A stretch of DNA of 64,000 nt from Rhodoplanes azumiensis (GTDB lineage Bacteria; Pseudomonadota; Alphaproteobacteria; Rhizobiales; Xanthobacteraceae), in assembly GCF_042682915.1 (NCBI RefSeq), contig NZ_JBHUIW010000007.1, forward strand, positions 107,863 to 171,862. The letters are read 5' to 3'. Of the stretch, positions 51,025 to 61,436 are shown one piece after another. The notes under the pieces were generated by a model. The model worked only from the letters and a program-made list of their open reading frames with translations, did no database searches and was not told the DNA's origin. Positions within the stretch are counted from its first letter, which is position 1; each line of letters starts with the position of its first letter. A program made the position numbers and the translations under genes.

Positions 51025-52482
51025 ATGCGGCTTGGCGATCTTCTCGATCCGGGCGCTCGATACGACAGCGACGCAACCGACACGGACGTCACCGCCGTGA
51101 CGGCGGACAGCCGCGCCGTGACGCCGGGCGCCCTGTTCGCCGCGGTGCCGGGCACCAAGGCGGACGGGCTCACCTTCGTGCCGGCCGCGATCGCCGCCGG
51201 CGCCGTCGCCGTGCTGGCCGAGCGGACGCCGCCCGAGCCGCTGCCCGAGGGCGTCGCGCTCGTCGTGGTCGACAATGTCCGCCGCGCGCTGGCCCGCGCC
51301 GCCGCCCGCCTCCACCCGCGCCAGCCGGCCGTGATCGCCGCCGTGACGGGCACGAGCGGCAAGACCTCGGTCGCCTCCTACACGCGCCAGCTCTGGGCCG
51401 CGCTCGGCCATCCGGCCGCCGCGATGGGCACGATCGGACTGGTGACGCCGACCGGGAGCGAATACGGCTCGCTCACCACGCCGGACCCGGTCGCCCTGCA
51501 CGTCACGCTCGACCGCATCGCCGGCGACGGCGTCACGCATCTGGCGCTGGAAGCGTCCTCGCACGGCATCGAGCAGCACCGGCTCGACGGCGTGCGGATC
51601 GCGGTCGCCGGCTTCACCAACATCACCCGCGACCATCTCGATTATCACGTCACCTTCGAGGCGTATCTCGCCGCCAAGCTCGGCCTGTTCGAGCGGCTGC
51701 TCGCGGCCGACGGCACCGCCGTGATCGACATCGACCACCCGCATGCGGAGGCGGTCCTGACGGCGGCGAAAGACCGCGGCGTGACGGTGCTGACGGTCGG
51801 CCGCAGCGAAGCCGCCGACATCCGCGCCGTGGCGGAGGAGATCGACGGCTTCTCGCAGACCGTCACGATCGCTCACGAGGGCCGCAGCCATCGCGTGCGG
51901 CTGCCGCTGGTCGGCGCCTTCCAGATCGACAACGCGCTGGTCGCGGCCGGCCAGGTGATCGCCACGGGCGGCGATCCGGTCGCCGTGTTCGAGCAGCTCG
52001 AAGGGCTCGAAGGCGCCAAGGGCCGGCTCGAGCTGGTCGGCCATCGCTGCGGCGCGCCGATCTTCGTCGACTACGCCCACAAGCCCGACGCGCTGGCCAA
52101 GACGCTCGACGCGCTGCGCCCCTATGCGAAGGGCCGGCTCGTCGTGGTGTTCGGCTGCGGCGGCGACCGCGACACCGGCAAGCGGCCGCTGATGGGGCAG
52201 ATCGCGGCCGAGAAGGCCGACCGGGTGATCGTCACGGACGACAATCCGAGGAGCGAGGATCCGGCGGCGATCCGCGCCGCGATCCTCGCCGAAGCGCCGG
52301 GCGCCGTCGAGATCGGCGACCGCCGGGCCGCGATCACGCAGGCGATCGCCGATCTCGCCGCAGGCGACGTGCTGGTCGTCGCCGGCAAGGGCCACGAGAC
52401 CGGCCAGACCATCAAGGGCACGACGCTGCCGTTCAGCGACCACGAGGTGGTGGTTTCGGCCCTGCGGGAGAAGAGCGCATGA
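51025..52482 (+). CDS. murE: UDP-MurNAc-tripeptide synthetase MurE (meso-DAP type)
   Basis: This Mur ligase adds the third residue to the stem peptide. The 485-residue protein has the ATP motif GTSGKT at 109-114, THLALEASSHGIEQ near 172, and FVDYAHKPDAL near 352. The DNPR motif near 406-409 selects meso-diaminopimelate. It restarts the dcw operon after the break, and its stop overlaps the murF start by four bases. The ATG at 51025 was chosen because it opens the conserved N-terminal domain; the GGCGGGGCGG ahead of it is a plausible but weak ribosome-binding site. Confidence 0.95.
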   Translation: MRLGDLLDPGARYDSDATDTDVTAVTADSRAVTPGALFAAVPGTKADGLTFVPAAIAAGAVAVLAERTPPEPLPEGVALVVVDNVRRALARAAARLHPRQPAVIAAVTGTSGKTSVASYTRQLWAALGHPAAAMGTIGLVTPTGSEYGSLTTPDPVALHVTLDRIAGDGVTHLALEASSHGIEQHRLDGVRIAVAGFTNITRDHLDYHVTFEAYLAAKLGLFERLLAADGTAVIDIDHPHAEAVLTAAKDRGVTVLTVGRSEAADIRAVAEEIDGFSQTVTIAHEGRSHRVRLPLVGAFQIDNALVAAGQVIATGGDPVAVFEQLEGLEGAKGRLELVGHRCGAPIFVDYAHKPDALAKTLDALRPYAKGRLVVVFGCGGDRDTGKRPLMGQIAAEKADRVIVTDDNPRSEDPAAIRAAILAEAPGAVEIGDRRAAITQAIADLAAGDVLVVAGKGHETGQTIKGTTLPFSDHEVVVSALREKSA

Positions 52483-53951
52483 CCCTGCCGCCGGCTTCGA
52501 CGCCGCCAGCCTCCACGCCGCCCTTGTGGACCACGGCCGACATGGCCGCCGCCATGGCGGCCGAAACGTCCGGTCCCCTGCCCGACCACGTGGTCGGCCT
52601 GTCGATCGACAGCCGCACCGTGTCGGCCGGCGAGGCCTTCTTCGCCATCGTCGGCGACCGGCTCGACGGCCACGACTTCGTGACCAAGGCGCTCGCCGCC
52701 GGCGCCGCGCTCGCGGTGGTGTCGCAGGCGCGGCGGAGCGCGTTTCCGGCCGACGCGCCGCTGCTCGTCGTGCCCGACGTTCTGGAGGCCCTGCGAGCGC
52801 TGGCGCGGGCGGCGCGCGCCCGCTCGCCCGCCAAGGTGGTCGCCGTCACCGGGTCGGTCGGCAAGACCTCGACCAAGGAGGCGCTGCGCGTCGCGCTGCG
52901 GGCCGACGGCGAGACCCACGCCTCGACCGCCTCGTTCAACAATCACTGGGGCGTGCCGCTCTCCCTCGCCCGCCTGCCCGAGACGGCGCAGTACGCCGTC
53001 TTCGAGATCGGCATGAACCACGCCGGCGAGATCACGCCGCTGGTCGCCATGGTGAAGCCGCACGTGGCGATCGTCACCACGGTCGAGCCCGTGCATCTCG
53101 AGTTCTTCGCGGACATCACGGGGATCGCCGACGCCAAGGCCGAGATCTTCACCGGCCTGGTGCCGGGCGGCACCGCCGTGATCAACCATGACAACCCGCA
53201 TTACGACCGCCTGAAGCGCCGCGCCGCCCAGGCCGGGGTCGAGCACATCGTCTCGTTCGGCGAGCATCCGAAGGCCGACGCGCGACTGATCCGCTATGCT
53301 CTGCAGGACGACGGCTCGACCGCCGAGGCGTCGATCCTCGGCACGCTGGTCGACTACCGGATCGGCGCGCCGGGCCGGCATTTCGTGCTCAACTCGCTCG
53401 CCGTGCTCGCCGCCGCGAGCCTGGTCGGGGCGGACCTGGCGCTCGCCGCGCTGGCGCTCGCCGGGCAGCGGCCGGCCGCCGGCCGCGGCACCCGCATCGA
53501 TCTCGCGCTGCCGGGCGGCCGGGCGCTGCTGATCGACGAGAGCTACAACGCCAACCCGACCTCGATGCGGGCCGCGCTCGCCGTGCTCGGCCAGGCGCCG
53601 GTGGGCCCGCGCGGCCGCCGTATCGCGGTGCTCGGCGACATGCTGGAGCTCGGCGCCGCGGCCACCGCGCTGCACGCCGCGCTGGCCGAGGCCGTGGTGG
53701 CCAACGAGGTCGACGTCGTCTTCTGCGCCGGGCCGCTGATGCGCAGCCTGTGGGACGCGCTGCCGCCCGAGCGGCGCGGCGGCTGGGCGGGCAACTCCGA
53801 GGAGCTGGAGCCGCTGGTGCTCGCCTCGATCAACGCCGGCGACGCCGTGATGGTGAAGGGCTCGCTCGGCTCGCGTATGGGCCCGATCGTCAAGGCGCTG
53901 GCGCGCCGCCATCCCGCCCCCGCGGCGGCCGACAATCCAGTGCGAGGCTGA
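52479..53951 (+). CDS. murF: UDP-MurNAc-tripeptide--D-Ala-D-Ala ligase MurF
   Basis: This enzyme adds D-Ala-D-Ala to complete the UDP-MurNAc-pentapeptide. The 490-residue ligase has SIDSRTVSAGEAFFAI near residue 43, the ATP loop TGSVGKTSTKE near 124-134, ASFNNHWGVPL near 148, DESYNANPTSMRAAL near 357 and MVKGSLGSRMGPIV near 466. The N-terminus starts with a repeated TPPAS stretch before the conserved domain. It is six bases upstream of mraY. Confidence 0.96.
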   Translation: MTLPPASTPPASTPPLWTTADMAAAMAAETSGPLPDHVVGLSIDSRTVSAGEAFFAIVGDRLDGHDFVTKALAAGAALAVVSQARRSAFPADAPLLVVPDVLEALRALARAARARSPAKVVAVTGSVGKTSTKEALRVALRADGETHASTASFNNHWGVPLSLARLPETAQYAVFEIGMNHAGEITPLVAMVKPHVAIVTTVEPVHLEFFADITGIADAKAEIFTGLVPGGTAVINHDNPHYDRLKRRAAQAGVEHIVSFGEHPKADARLIRYALQDDGSTAEASILGTLVDYRIGAPGRHFVLNSLAVLAAASLVGADLALAALALAGQRPAAGRGTRIDLALPGGRALLIDESYNANPTSMRAALAVLGQAPVGPRGRRIAVLGDMLELGAAATALHAALAEAVVANEVDVVFCAGPLMRSLWDALPPERRGGWAGNSEELEPLVLASINAGDAVMVKGSLGSRMGPIVKALARRHPAPAAADNPVRG

Positions 53952-53957
53952 ATCCGG

Positions 53958-55043
53958 ATGCTGTATTGGCTCGCCGACCTCTCCGACGTCTTCAGCGCCT
54001 TCAACGTCTTCCGCTACATCACGTTCCGGGCGGCCGGCGCGATCGTCACCGCGGCGCTGTTCGTGTTCCTGTTCGGCCCGACCATCATCCGGATGCTGCG
54101 GGTGAAGCAGGGCAAGGGCCAGCCGATCCGCGCCGACGGGCCGAAGTCGCATCTGCTCACCAAGGTCGGCACCCCGACCATGGGCGGGCTGATGATCCTG
54201 TCCGGCCTCCTGGTCTCGACCGTGCTGTGGGCGAACCCGGCCAACCCCTATGTCTGGGTCGTGCTCGGCGTGACGCTCGGCTTCGGCATGATCGGCTTCT
54301 ACGACGACTATCTGAAGGTGACGAAGCAGACCCATGCGGGCTTCTCCGGCAAGACGCGGCTCGCGCTCGAGACCCTGATCGCCGTGATGGCGTGCTTCGC
54401 GGTCGCCTCGCTCGGGCGGTCGCCGTTCTCGACCTCGGTCGCCTTCCCGTTCGTCAAGGATCTGGTGTTCGACCTCGGCTGGTTCTTCCTCGCCTTCGGG
54501 GCCTTCATCATCGTCGGGGCCGGCAACGCCGTGAACCTCACCGACGGCCTCGACGGCCTCGCCATCGTGCCCGTGATGATCGCGGCGGCGAGCTTCGGCG
54601 GCATCTCCTGGGTGGTCGGCAACGCCGTGTTCGCCGACTATCTGCAGCTCAACTTCGTGCCCGGCGCCGGCGAGCTCGCGGTGCTGTGCGCGGCGATCTT
54701 GGGGGCCGGGCTCGGCTTCCTGTGGTTCAACGCGCCGCCCGCCTCGGTGTTCATGGGCGACACCGGCTCGCTGGCGCTGGGCGGCCTGCTCGGCTCGATC
54801 GCGGTCGTCACCAAGCACGAGGTGGTGCTCGGCATCATCGGCGGCCTGTTCGTGTTGGAGGCCGTGTCGGTGATCGTCCAGGTCGTGTCGTTCAAGCTGA
54901 CCGGCAAGCGGGTGTTCAAGATGGCCCCGCTGCATCATCATTTCGAGCAGCTCGGCTGGACCGAGCCGCAGATCGTGATCCGCTTCTGGATCATCTCGGT
55001 GGTGCTGGCGCTGGCCGGCCTCTCCACCCTGAAGCTGAGGTGA
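53958..55043 (+). CDS. mraY: Phospho-MurNAc-pentapeptide-transferase MraY
   Basis: This integral membrane enzyme makes lipid I from UDP-MurNAc-pentapeptide and undecaprenyl phosphate. The 361-residue protein has about ten membrane helices and the family motifs KVGTPTMGGLMIL near residue 70, IGFYDDYLKVTKQ near 112, NLTDGLDGLAI near 193, MGDTGSLALGGLLG near 268, and APLHHHFEQLGWTE near 325. It is tightly spaced with murF and murD (six and four bases). Confidence 0.97.
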   Translation: MLYWLADLSDVFSAFNVFRYITFRAAGAIVTAALFVFLFGPTIIRMLRVKQGKGQPIRADGPKSHLLTKVGTPTMGGLMILSGLLVSTVLWANPANPYVWVVLGVTLGFGMIGFYDDYLKVTKQTHAGFSGKTRLALETLIAVMACFAVASLGRSPFSTSVAFPFVKDLVFDLGWFFLAFGAFIIVGAGNAVNLTDGLDGLAIVPVMIAAASFGGISWVVGNAVFADYLQLNFVPGAGELAVLCAAILGAGLGFLWFNAPPASVFMGDTGSLALGGLLGSIAVVTKHEVVLGIIGGLFVLEAVSVIVQVVSFKLTGKRVFKMAPLHHHFEQLGWTEPQIVIRFWIISVVLALAGLSTLKLR

Positions 55044-55047
55044 ACCG

Positions 55048-56439
55048 ATGATCCCCGTCACCACGCTGAAGGGCAAGAAGGTCGCGATCTTCGGGCTCGG
55101 CGGGTCCGGCCTCGCGACCGCGAGCGCGCTGTTCGCCGGCGGCGCCGACGTCGTCGGCTGGGACGACAGCGAGGAGCGCATCGACTACGCGGCGAGCGCC
55201 GGCATTCCGACCGCCGACCTGCGTCACATCGACTGGTCGCGGATCGCGGCGCTGGTGCTGGCGCCCGGCGTGCCGCTCACCCACCCGGCGCCGCACTGGA
55301 CGGTCGGCCTCGCGCGCGCCGCCGGCGTCGAGGTGATCGGCGACATCGAGCTGTTCTGTCGCGAGCGCGCCGCGCACGCGCCCGACGCCGCCTTCGTCGC
55401 GATCACGGGCACCAACGGCAAGTCGACCACGACGGCGCTGACCGCCCATCTGCTCGCGTCCGCCGGCCGCGAGGTGGCGATCGGCGGCAATATCGGCACC
55501 GCGATCCTGTCGCTGAAGCCGCCACAGCCCGGCCTCGTCCACGTGATCGAGGTCTCGTCGTTCCAGATCGACCTCGCGCCCAGCCTCGATCCGTCGGTCG
55601 GCATCCTGCTCAACGTGAGCGAGGACCATCTCGACCGCCACGGCACCATGGAGGTCTATGCGGGCCTGAAGGAGCGCCTGGTCGCCGGCGTGCAGGAAGG
55701 CGGCACCGCCGTGATCGGCGTCGACGACGATTTCTGCCAAGCCGCCGCCGACCGCGTCGCCCGCGCCGGCCGCGACGTGGTGCGCGTCTCGGTGCGCCGG
55801 CCGCTCGCCGACGGCCTCTTCGTCGAGGGTGGCCGCATCCTGCGCGCCGAGGGCGCCGCGCTGAGCGAGATCGCGCTTCTGGGCGGCATCGCCACGCTGC
55901 GCGGCACCCACAACGCCCAGAACGCCGCCTGCGCGGCGGCCGCGGCGCTCGCGCTCGGCCTGACGCCGCAACACATCCAGGCCGGCTTACGCACCTATCC
56001 GGGCCTGCCGCACCGCATCGAGGAGGTCGGCCGGTACGGCTCGATCCTGTTCGTCAACGATTCGAAGGCGACCAACGCGGACGCCGCGGCGCGCGCACTC
56101 GCCTGCTTCTCCGACATCTACTGGATCGCCGGCGGCAAGCCGAAGTCGGGCGGCATCACGTCGCTGGAGGGCTTCTTCCCCCGTATCCGGAAAGCCTATC
56201 TGATCGGCGAGGCGGCGCAGGAGTTCGCGCAGACGCTCGACGGCAAGGCGCCGTGGACGATCGCCGGCACGCTCGACCAGGCGGTCGCGAAGGCCGCCGA
56301 GGACGCCGCCGCGGCCGGCCTCCAGCAGGCCGTGGTGCTGCTGTCGCCGGCCTGCGCGTCCTACGACCAGTTCAAGAACTTCGAGGTCCGCGGCGACGCC
56401 TTCCGCAAGCTCGTGAAGGCCCTGCCCGGGGTGAAGTAG
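55048..56439 (+). CDS. murD: UDP-MurNAc-L-alanine--D-glutamate ligase MurD
   Basis: This Mur ligase adds D-Glu. The 463-residue protein has the N-terminal motif FGLGGSGLATAS near residue 15, the ATP loop GTNGKSTTTAL at about 121-131, EVSSFQID near 168, NDSKATNADAA near 336 and LSPACASYDQFKNFEVRG near 432. It is the last gene of the plus-strand dcw half. In most relatives ftsW would follow; here a type A palindrome and an opposing gene follow instead. Confidence 0.96.
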   Translation: MIPVTTLKGKKVAIFGLGGSGLATASALFAGGADVVGWDDSEERIDYAASAGIPTADLRHIDWSRIAALVLAPGVPLTHPAPHWTVGLARAAGVEVIGDIELFCRERAAHAPDAAFVAITGTNGKSTTTALTAHLLASAGREVAIGGNIGTAILSLKPPQPGLVHVIEVSSFQIDLAPSLDPSVGILLNVSEDHLDRHGTMEVYAGLKERLVAGVQEGGTAVIGVDDDFCQAAADRVARAGRDVVRVSVRRPLADGLFVEGGRILRAEGAALSEIALLGGIATLRGTHNAQNAACAAAAALALGLTPQHIQAGLRTYPGLPHRIEEVGRYGSILFVNDSKATNADAAARALACFSDIYWIAGGKPKSGGITSLEGFFPRIRKAYLIGEAAQEFAQTLDGKAPWTIAGTLDQAVAKAAEDAAAAGLQQAVVLLSPACASYDQFKNFEVRGDAFRKLVKALPGVK

Positions 56440-56446
56440 CCCTGTC

Positions 56447-56547
56447 AGTCCGAGGCGTGAACCGAGGCTTCGCGAGCCCGGAATTCATCCTCGCCGACCG
56501 GGGTTGGATCCCGGGCTCGCGGCCGGCGGCCGCGCCCCGGGATGACG
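56447..56547. repeat. Intergenic palindromic repeat, type A copy 5
   Basis: It has the CGAGCCCGGAATTC and GGATCCCGGGCTCGCG inverted arms of the type A elements, ending CGCCCCGGGATGACG. It sits exactly at the broken end of the dcw cluster, between murD and the opposing lyase gene. Confidence 0.6.
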
Positions 56548-56561
56548 GGCTCGGCATCCGA

Positions 56562-57500
56562 TCACGCCGCCTTCAGCACGGCGCGGCTGTCGGTCTTGGC
56601 GATGCGTGAGAGCAGATACTCGACCTCGCCCTTCGCGGCGGCATTGAGCGACGCCCCGGGCTTGCGCTGGGCGTCGCAGGCGATCAGCCCACGACGCATG
56701 TAGACCCACTTGCGCACCGCGAGGCCGAGCGGGCCCTGCTGCTGCTCGTAGCGCAGATAGGGCAGATGCGCGTCGAACAGGTCGTGCGCCGCGTCGCGCT
56801 TGCCGGCGGCCGAGAGCTTGACCACGTCGACCAGCATCTCGGGGAAGGCGTAGCCGGTGTTCGCCCCGTCGGCGCCGCGCTCCATCTCGAAGTCGAGGAA
56901 CAGGCCGCCGTTGCCGACCAGGATCGCGATGTGGCGCATCGAGCCATCGGCCTCGAAGCCGCGCAGCGCCGTGATCTTGTCGAGGCCGGGCCAGTCCTCG
57001 TGCTTGAGCACCACGCAGTTGGCGTTCTCGGTGACGATGCGCTTGATCACGGTCGGCGTCATCACGACCGAGAAGGTGAGCGGATAGTCCTGCAGCACGA
57101 AGGGCACGTCCGGGCCGATCGCCTCGGCGGCCTGGCGATAGTAGCCGACGATCTGGTCGTCGGTGCGCAGCGTGTTGGGCGGGCCGATCATCACGCCGGA
57201 CGCGCCGAGCTCCATCGCCTCGCGGGCGAGCGCTCGCATCGCCGCGAAGCCAGGCGCCGAGACGCCGACCACGATCGGCTGCCTGAAGCGCTTCGCCACC
57301 AACTCGACGATCGCCCGCGCCTCCTGGAAGTCGAGCTTCGGCGCCTCGCCGAGCTGACCCAGGATGGTGATGCCGTCGACCCCGGAGGCGCCGAAGTGAT
57401 CGGTGAGCCGCGCCATCGAATCCATGTCGACACGGCCGTCCGCGAAGAACGGCGTCGGCGAGATCGGGATCACGCCCTTGATGGCAGACGTCAAGCTCAC
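56562..57500 (-). CDS. Dihydrodipicolinate synthase (DapA) family lyase
   Basis: This 312-residue (beta/alpha)8 aldolase has the Schiff-base lysine K166 (VVLKHEDW), the proton-relay Y139 (VLQDYP) and the GQLGEAPKL loop in place of the usual GTTGE. This indicates a DapA-family aldolase or dehydratase other than true DapA. The frame can begin at TTG 57524, but I chose GTG 57500, which has a GAGGAG site 8 bases upstream. Its upstream neighbour on the same strand is an IclR regulator 129 bases away. It may act on a 2-keto acid from aromatic or sugar-acid breakdown, which is inference. Confidence 0.8.
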   Translation of the reverse strand: MSLTSAIKGVIPISPTPFFADGRVDMDSMARLTDHFGASGVDGITILGQLGEAPKLDFQEARAIVELVAKRFRQPIVVGVSAPGFAAMRALAREAMELGASGVMIGPPNTLRTDDQIVGYYRQAAEAIGPDVPFVLQDYPLTFSVVMTPTVIKRIVTENANCVVLKHEDWPGLDKITALRGFEADGSMRHIAILVGNGGLFLDFEMERGADGANTGYAFPEMLVDVVKLSAAGKRDAAHDLFDAHLPYLRYEQQQGPLGLAVRKWVYMRRGLIACDAQRKPGASLNAAAKGEVEYLLSRIAKTDSRAVLKAA

Positions 57501-57629
57501 GGGAAACGCTCCTCGCTCGTGCAACCGCCGGATGTTGTTTGGATGGTTCGGCCGGGCGGCCGCGGGATCGACCTCACGGCCGCGACTGTGCCGCGTCGCG
57601 ACGCCGCGGTCCAGAGGCGGATGGGATCG

Positions 57630-58532
57630 TCACCCCACGCAGAGCGACAGCTCGGCGGCGGCCTCGCGCAGCAGCGGCAGGATGGTCTCCACCATCTCGG
57701 CCGCCGAGATGCGCGAGGCGTGCGCGCCGATGTTCAGCGCCGCGTAGGCGGTGCCGTCCGAGGCGAGGATCGGCACCGCGATGGAGCGCAGGCCGAGCTC
57801 GAGCTCCTGGTCGACGATGCAGTATCCGGCGGCCCGCACCTTGGCGATCTCGGCCCGGAGGGCTGCGGCATCGCGCACCGTGTGGGGCGTGAACGGCGTG
57901 AAGGCGACGCGGGCGAGCCGCGCGTCGAGCTCGTCCGGGCGCGCCGCCAGCAGCACCCGCCCCATCGACGTGAACGCCGCCGGCAGCCGGCTGCCGACAT
58001 GCAGGTCGATGGTCATGATGCGCGAGACCGAGGCGCGCGCGATGTAGACGATGTCGTCGCCGTCGAGGATCGCCATCGAGCACGACTCGTTCAGTCGCTC
58101 GCTGATCCGCCGCAACAGCGGCTGCGCCACGCGGGTGAGCGGGATCGAGCCGAGATAGGCGTGGCCGAGCGCCAGGATGCGGGGCCGCAGCACCCAGCGG
58201 CGGCCGTCCTGGGTGTCGGCGAAGCCGAGCGCCTTGAGCGTGTAGAGACAGCGGCGCACCGCGGCGCGCGGGATCGCCGTCGTCTGGCTGATCTGCGAGA
58301 TCGTCATCGACGGCGTGTCGCGCGAGAACGCCTGGATGACGGCCAGCCCGCGCACCAGCGACGTCATGATGTTCGGATCGCCGGGCAGCGGCCCCTCGGG
58401 CGCTGTCGCCGATGCGTCCGCGGCCCCGCCGGCGAGGCCGTCGTCGTCCATGTGGACGTCCATGTGGACGTCCGTGTCGCCGTCGGTGCCGGTGTCGGGG
58501 GCGGGGCCGGTGCCGGGTCGGGTCTTGATCAT
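57630..58532 (-). CDS. IclR-family regulator, PcaR/PobR type
   Basis: This 300-residue regulator has an N-terminal winged helix (about 60-120: MTISQISQTTAIPRAAVRRCLYTLKALGF) and a C-terminal IclR effector domain (about 140-295: ISERLNESCSMAILDGDD and the helix with SMGRVLLAARPDEL). The N-terminal 45 residues are a low-complexity Gly/Asp/Ala tail that includes a near-perfect 12-bp tandem repeat (DVHMDVHMD). It is divergent from pcaI, separated by 253 bases, and is therefore the likely activator of pcaIJF in response to beta-ketoadipate or a related intermediate. Confidence 0.85.
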   Translation of the reverse strand: MIKTRPGTGPAPDTGTDGDTDVHMDVHMDDDGLAGGAADASATAPEGPLPGDPNIMTSLVRGLAVIQAFSRDTPSMTISQISQTTAIPRAAVRRCLYTLKALGFADTQDGRRWVLRPRILALGHAYLGSIPLTRVAQPLLRRISERLNESCSMAILDGDDIVYIARASVSRIMTIDLHVGSRLPAAFTSMGRVLLAARPDELDARLARVAFTPFTPHTVRDAAALRAEIAKVRAAGYCIVDQELELGLRSIAVPILASDGTAYAALNIGAHASRISAAEMVETILPLLREAAAELSLCVG

Positions 58533-58785
58533 GGTGCTCCTGCCGATCCGACGCGCCGCCCTGTCCGGTGGGACGGTGTGATGCGCGAGGGCGAGTCGCA
58601 ATGTTCGATTATCGCGCAGATTTTGCTCGTTGGCAGCACGCCGGCCGAACGGCACCCGCAGCGCGGCTTTCGCACACCTGTGCGATTATAGAACTTGACC
58701 CGATCGCAGGGGAAGGGCAACGTTCCGCGCGCTAATCGAACAAGGGTGCGAAATCCCGGATTCACGCGCCCGGCAGGGAGGGCCC

Positions 58786-59487
58786 ATGAACAAGATCCGC
58801 CCGTCGCTCCAAGACGCGCTCGCGGACATTCCGGACGGCGCGTCGATCATGATCGGCGGCTTCGGGGACGCCGGCGTGCCGTTCGAGATGATCGACGCCC
58901 TCGTCGAGCAGGGCGCCAAGGGCCTGACGATCATCTCCAACAACGCCGGCACGGGCGAGGAGGGCATCGCCAAGCTGATCAAGCTCGACCGGGTGAAGAA
59001 GATCGTCTGCTCGTTCCCCCGCCAGGCCGACTCGAAGGCCTTCGACGAACGTTATCTGAAGGGCGAGCTGATCCTCGACCTGGTGCCGCAGGGCAATCTC
59101 GCCGAGCGCATCCGCGCCGCCGGCGCCGGCATCGGGGCCTTCTTCACCCCGACCGCCTACGGCACGCTGCTCGCCGACGGCAAGGAGACGCGCGAGATCG
59201 ACGGCCGGCACTACGTGCTCGAATACCCGATCCGGGCCGACTACGCGTTCATCAAGGCGCACAAGGGAGACGCGCTCGGCAACCTGGTCTATCGCAAGAC
59301 GGCGCGCAATTTCGGACCCGTGATGGCGACCGCCGCGGCCTGCACGATCGCGCAAGTGTCCGAGGTGGTCGGCGTCGGCGACCTCGATCCCGAGCACGTG
59401 GTGACGCCCGGCATCTTCGTGAAGCGCGTCGTCGCGGTGCCGTCCGCCGGACGAAGCCGATGGGCGGGAGCGGAGATCGTCGGATGA
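58786..59487 (+). CDS. pcaI: 3-oxoadipate CoA-transferase subunit A
   Basis: This alpha subunit of the CoA transferase activates beta-ketoadipate with succinyl-CoA. The 233-residue protein has IMIGGFGDAGVPFEMI near residue 20 and IGAFFTPTAYGTLLADGK near 124. Its partner is encoded next, overlapping by four bases. The ATG at 58786 has GGGAGGG 7 bases upstream. Its fusion of conserved parts matches the acetate/3-oxoacid CoA-transferase alpha chain, and the thiolase neighbour identifies the pathway. Confidence 0.9.
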   Translation: MNKIRPSLQDALADIPDGASIMIGGFGDAGVPFEMIDALVEQGAKGLTIISNNAGTGEEGIAKLIKLDRVKKIVCSFPRQADSKAFDERYLKGELILDLVPQGNLAERIRAAGAGIGAFFTPTAYGTLLADGKETREIDGRHYVLEYPIRADYAFIKAHKGDALGNLVYRKTARNFGPVMATAAACTIAQVSEVVGVGDLDPEHVVTPGIFVKRVVAVPSAGRSRWAGAEIVG

Positions 59488-60134
59488 GCACCATCGAGCG
59501 CTTGAGCCGCCGCGCCGTCGCGGAGCGCGTCGCCGCCGACATTCCGGACGGCTCCTACGTCAATCTCGGCATCGGCGCCCCGACCGAGGTCGCCGACTGC
59601 CTGCCCGCAGGGGTCGCCATCGTCCTGCACACCGAGAACGGCCTGCTCGGCATGGGGCCGAAGCCGCCCGCCGGCGAGGAGGACGAGGATCTGATCAACG
59701 CCGGCAAGCAGTTCGTCACCGCCCTGCCCGGCGCCGCCTATTTCCATCACGCCGACTCCTTCGCGATGATGCGGGGCGGCCATCTCGACTACTGCGTGCT
59801 CGGCGCCTACCAGGTCTCGGTGACGGGCGACCTCGCCAACTGGCACACCGGCGCCAAGGACGCGATCCCGGCGGTCGGCGGCGCCATGGATCTGGCGATC
59901 GGGGCCAAGTCGGTCTTCGTGATGATGGACCTGCTCACCAAGACGGGCGAGTGCAAGCTGGTCGCGCGCTGCTCGAGCCCGCTCACCGGGGTGGGCTGCG
60001 TCAAGCGCGTCTACACCGACCACGCGACCTTCGACATCACGCCCGCCGGCGTCGTCGCCCACGGCCTGGTTCCGGGCCTCGACCACACGGCCCTGGAGCG
60101 GCTCTGCGGCGTCCCGCTGCTGCGCAGATCCTGA
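59484..60134 (+). CDS. pcaJ: 3-oxoadipate CoA-transferase subunit B
   Basis: This beta subunit carries the catalytic glutamate, E51 in HTENGLLGMG. The 216-residue product also has VNLGIGAPTEVADC near residue 26, FHHADSFAMMRGGHLD near 91 and GAMDLAIGAKSVFVMM near 133. It works with subunit A, and the two genes overlap by four bases (ATGA). The thiolase gene follows 23 bases later, giving the pcaIJF order that ends the beta-ketoadipate pathway. Confidence 0.92.
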   Translation: MSTIERLSRRAVAERVAADIPDGSYVNLGIGAPTEVADCLPAGVAIVLHTENGLLGMGPKPPAGEEDEDLINAGKQFVTALPGAAYFHHADSFAMMRGGHLDYCVLGAYQVSVTGDLANWHTGAKDAIPAVGGAMDLAIGAKSVFVMMDLLTKTGECKLVARCSSPLTGVGCVKRVYTDHATFDITPAGVVAHGLVPGLDHTALERLCGVPLLRRS

Positions 60135-60157
60135 GTTCTCACGAGGACGTTCTCATC

Positions 60158-61360
<1,203 letters not shown>

Positions 61361-61436
61361 GCGGATCGAAGGCCCGCGGGGACGACGTCCGGGTATGATC
61401 GACGGGGCGCTGCCGCGCCCCGTTTGCGTCTGTGCG

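Noticed and set aside
52122..55181. Open frame of about 1000 codons on the minus strand across murE-murF-mraY
   Set aside because: Pure shadow of three well-defined genes on the other strand; its translation is low-complexity.
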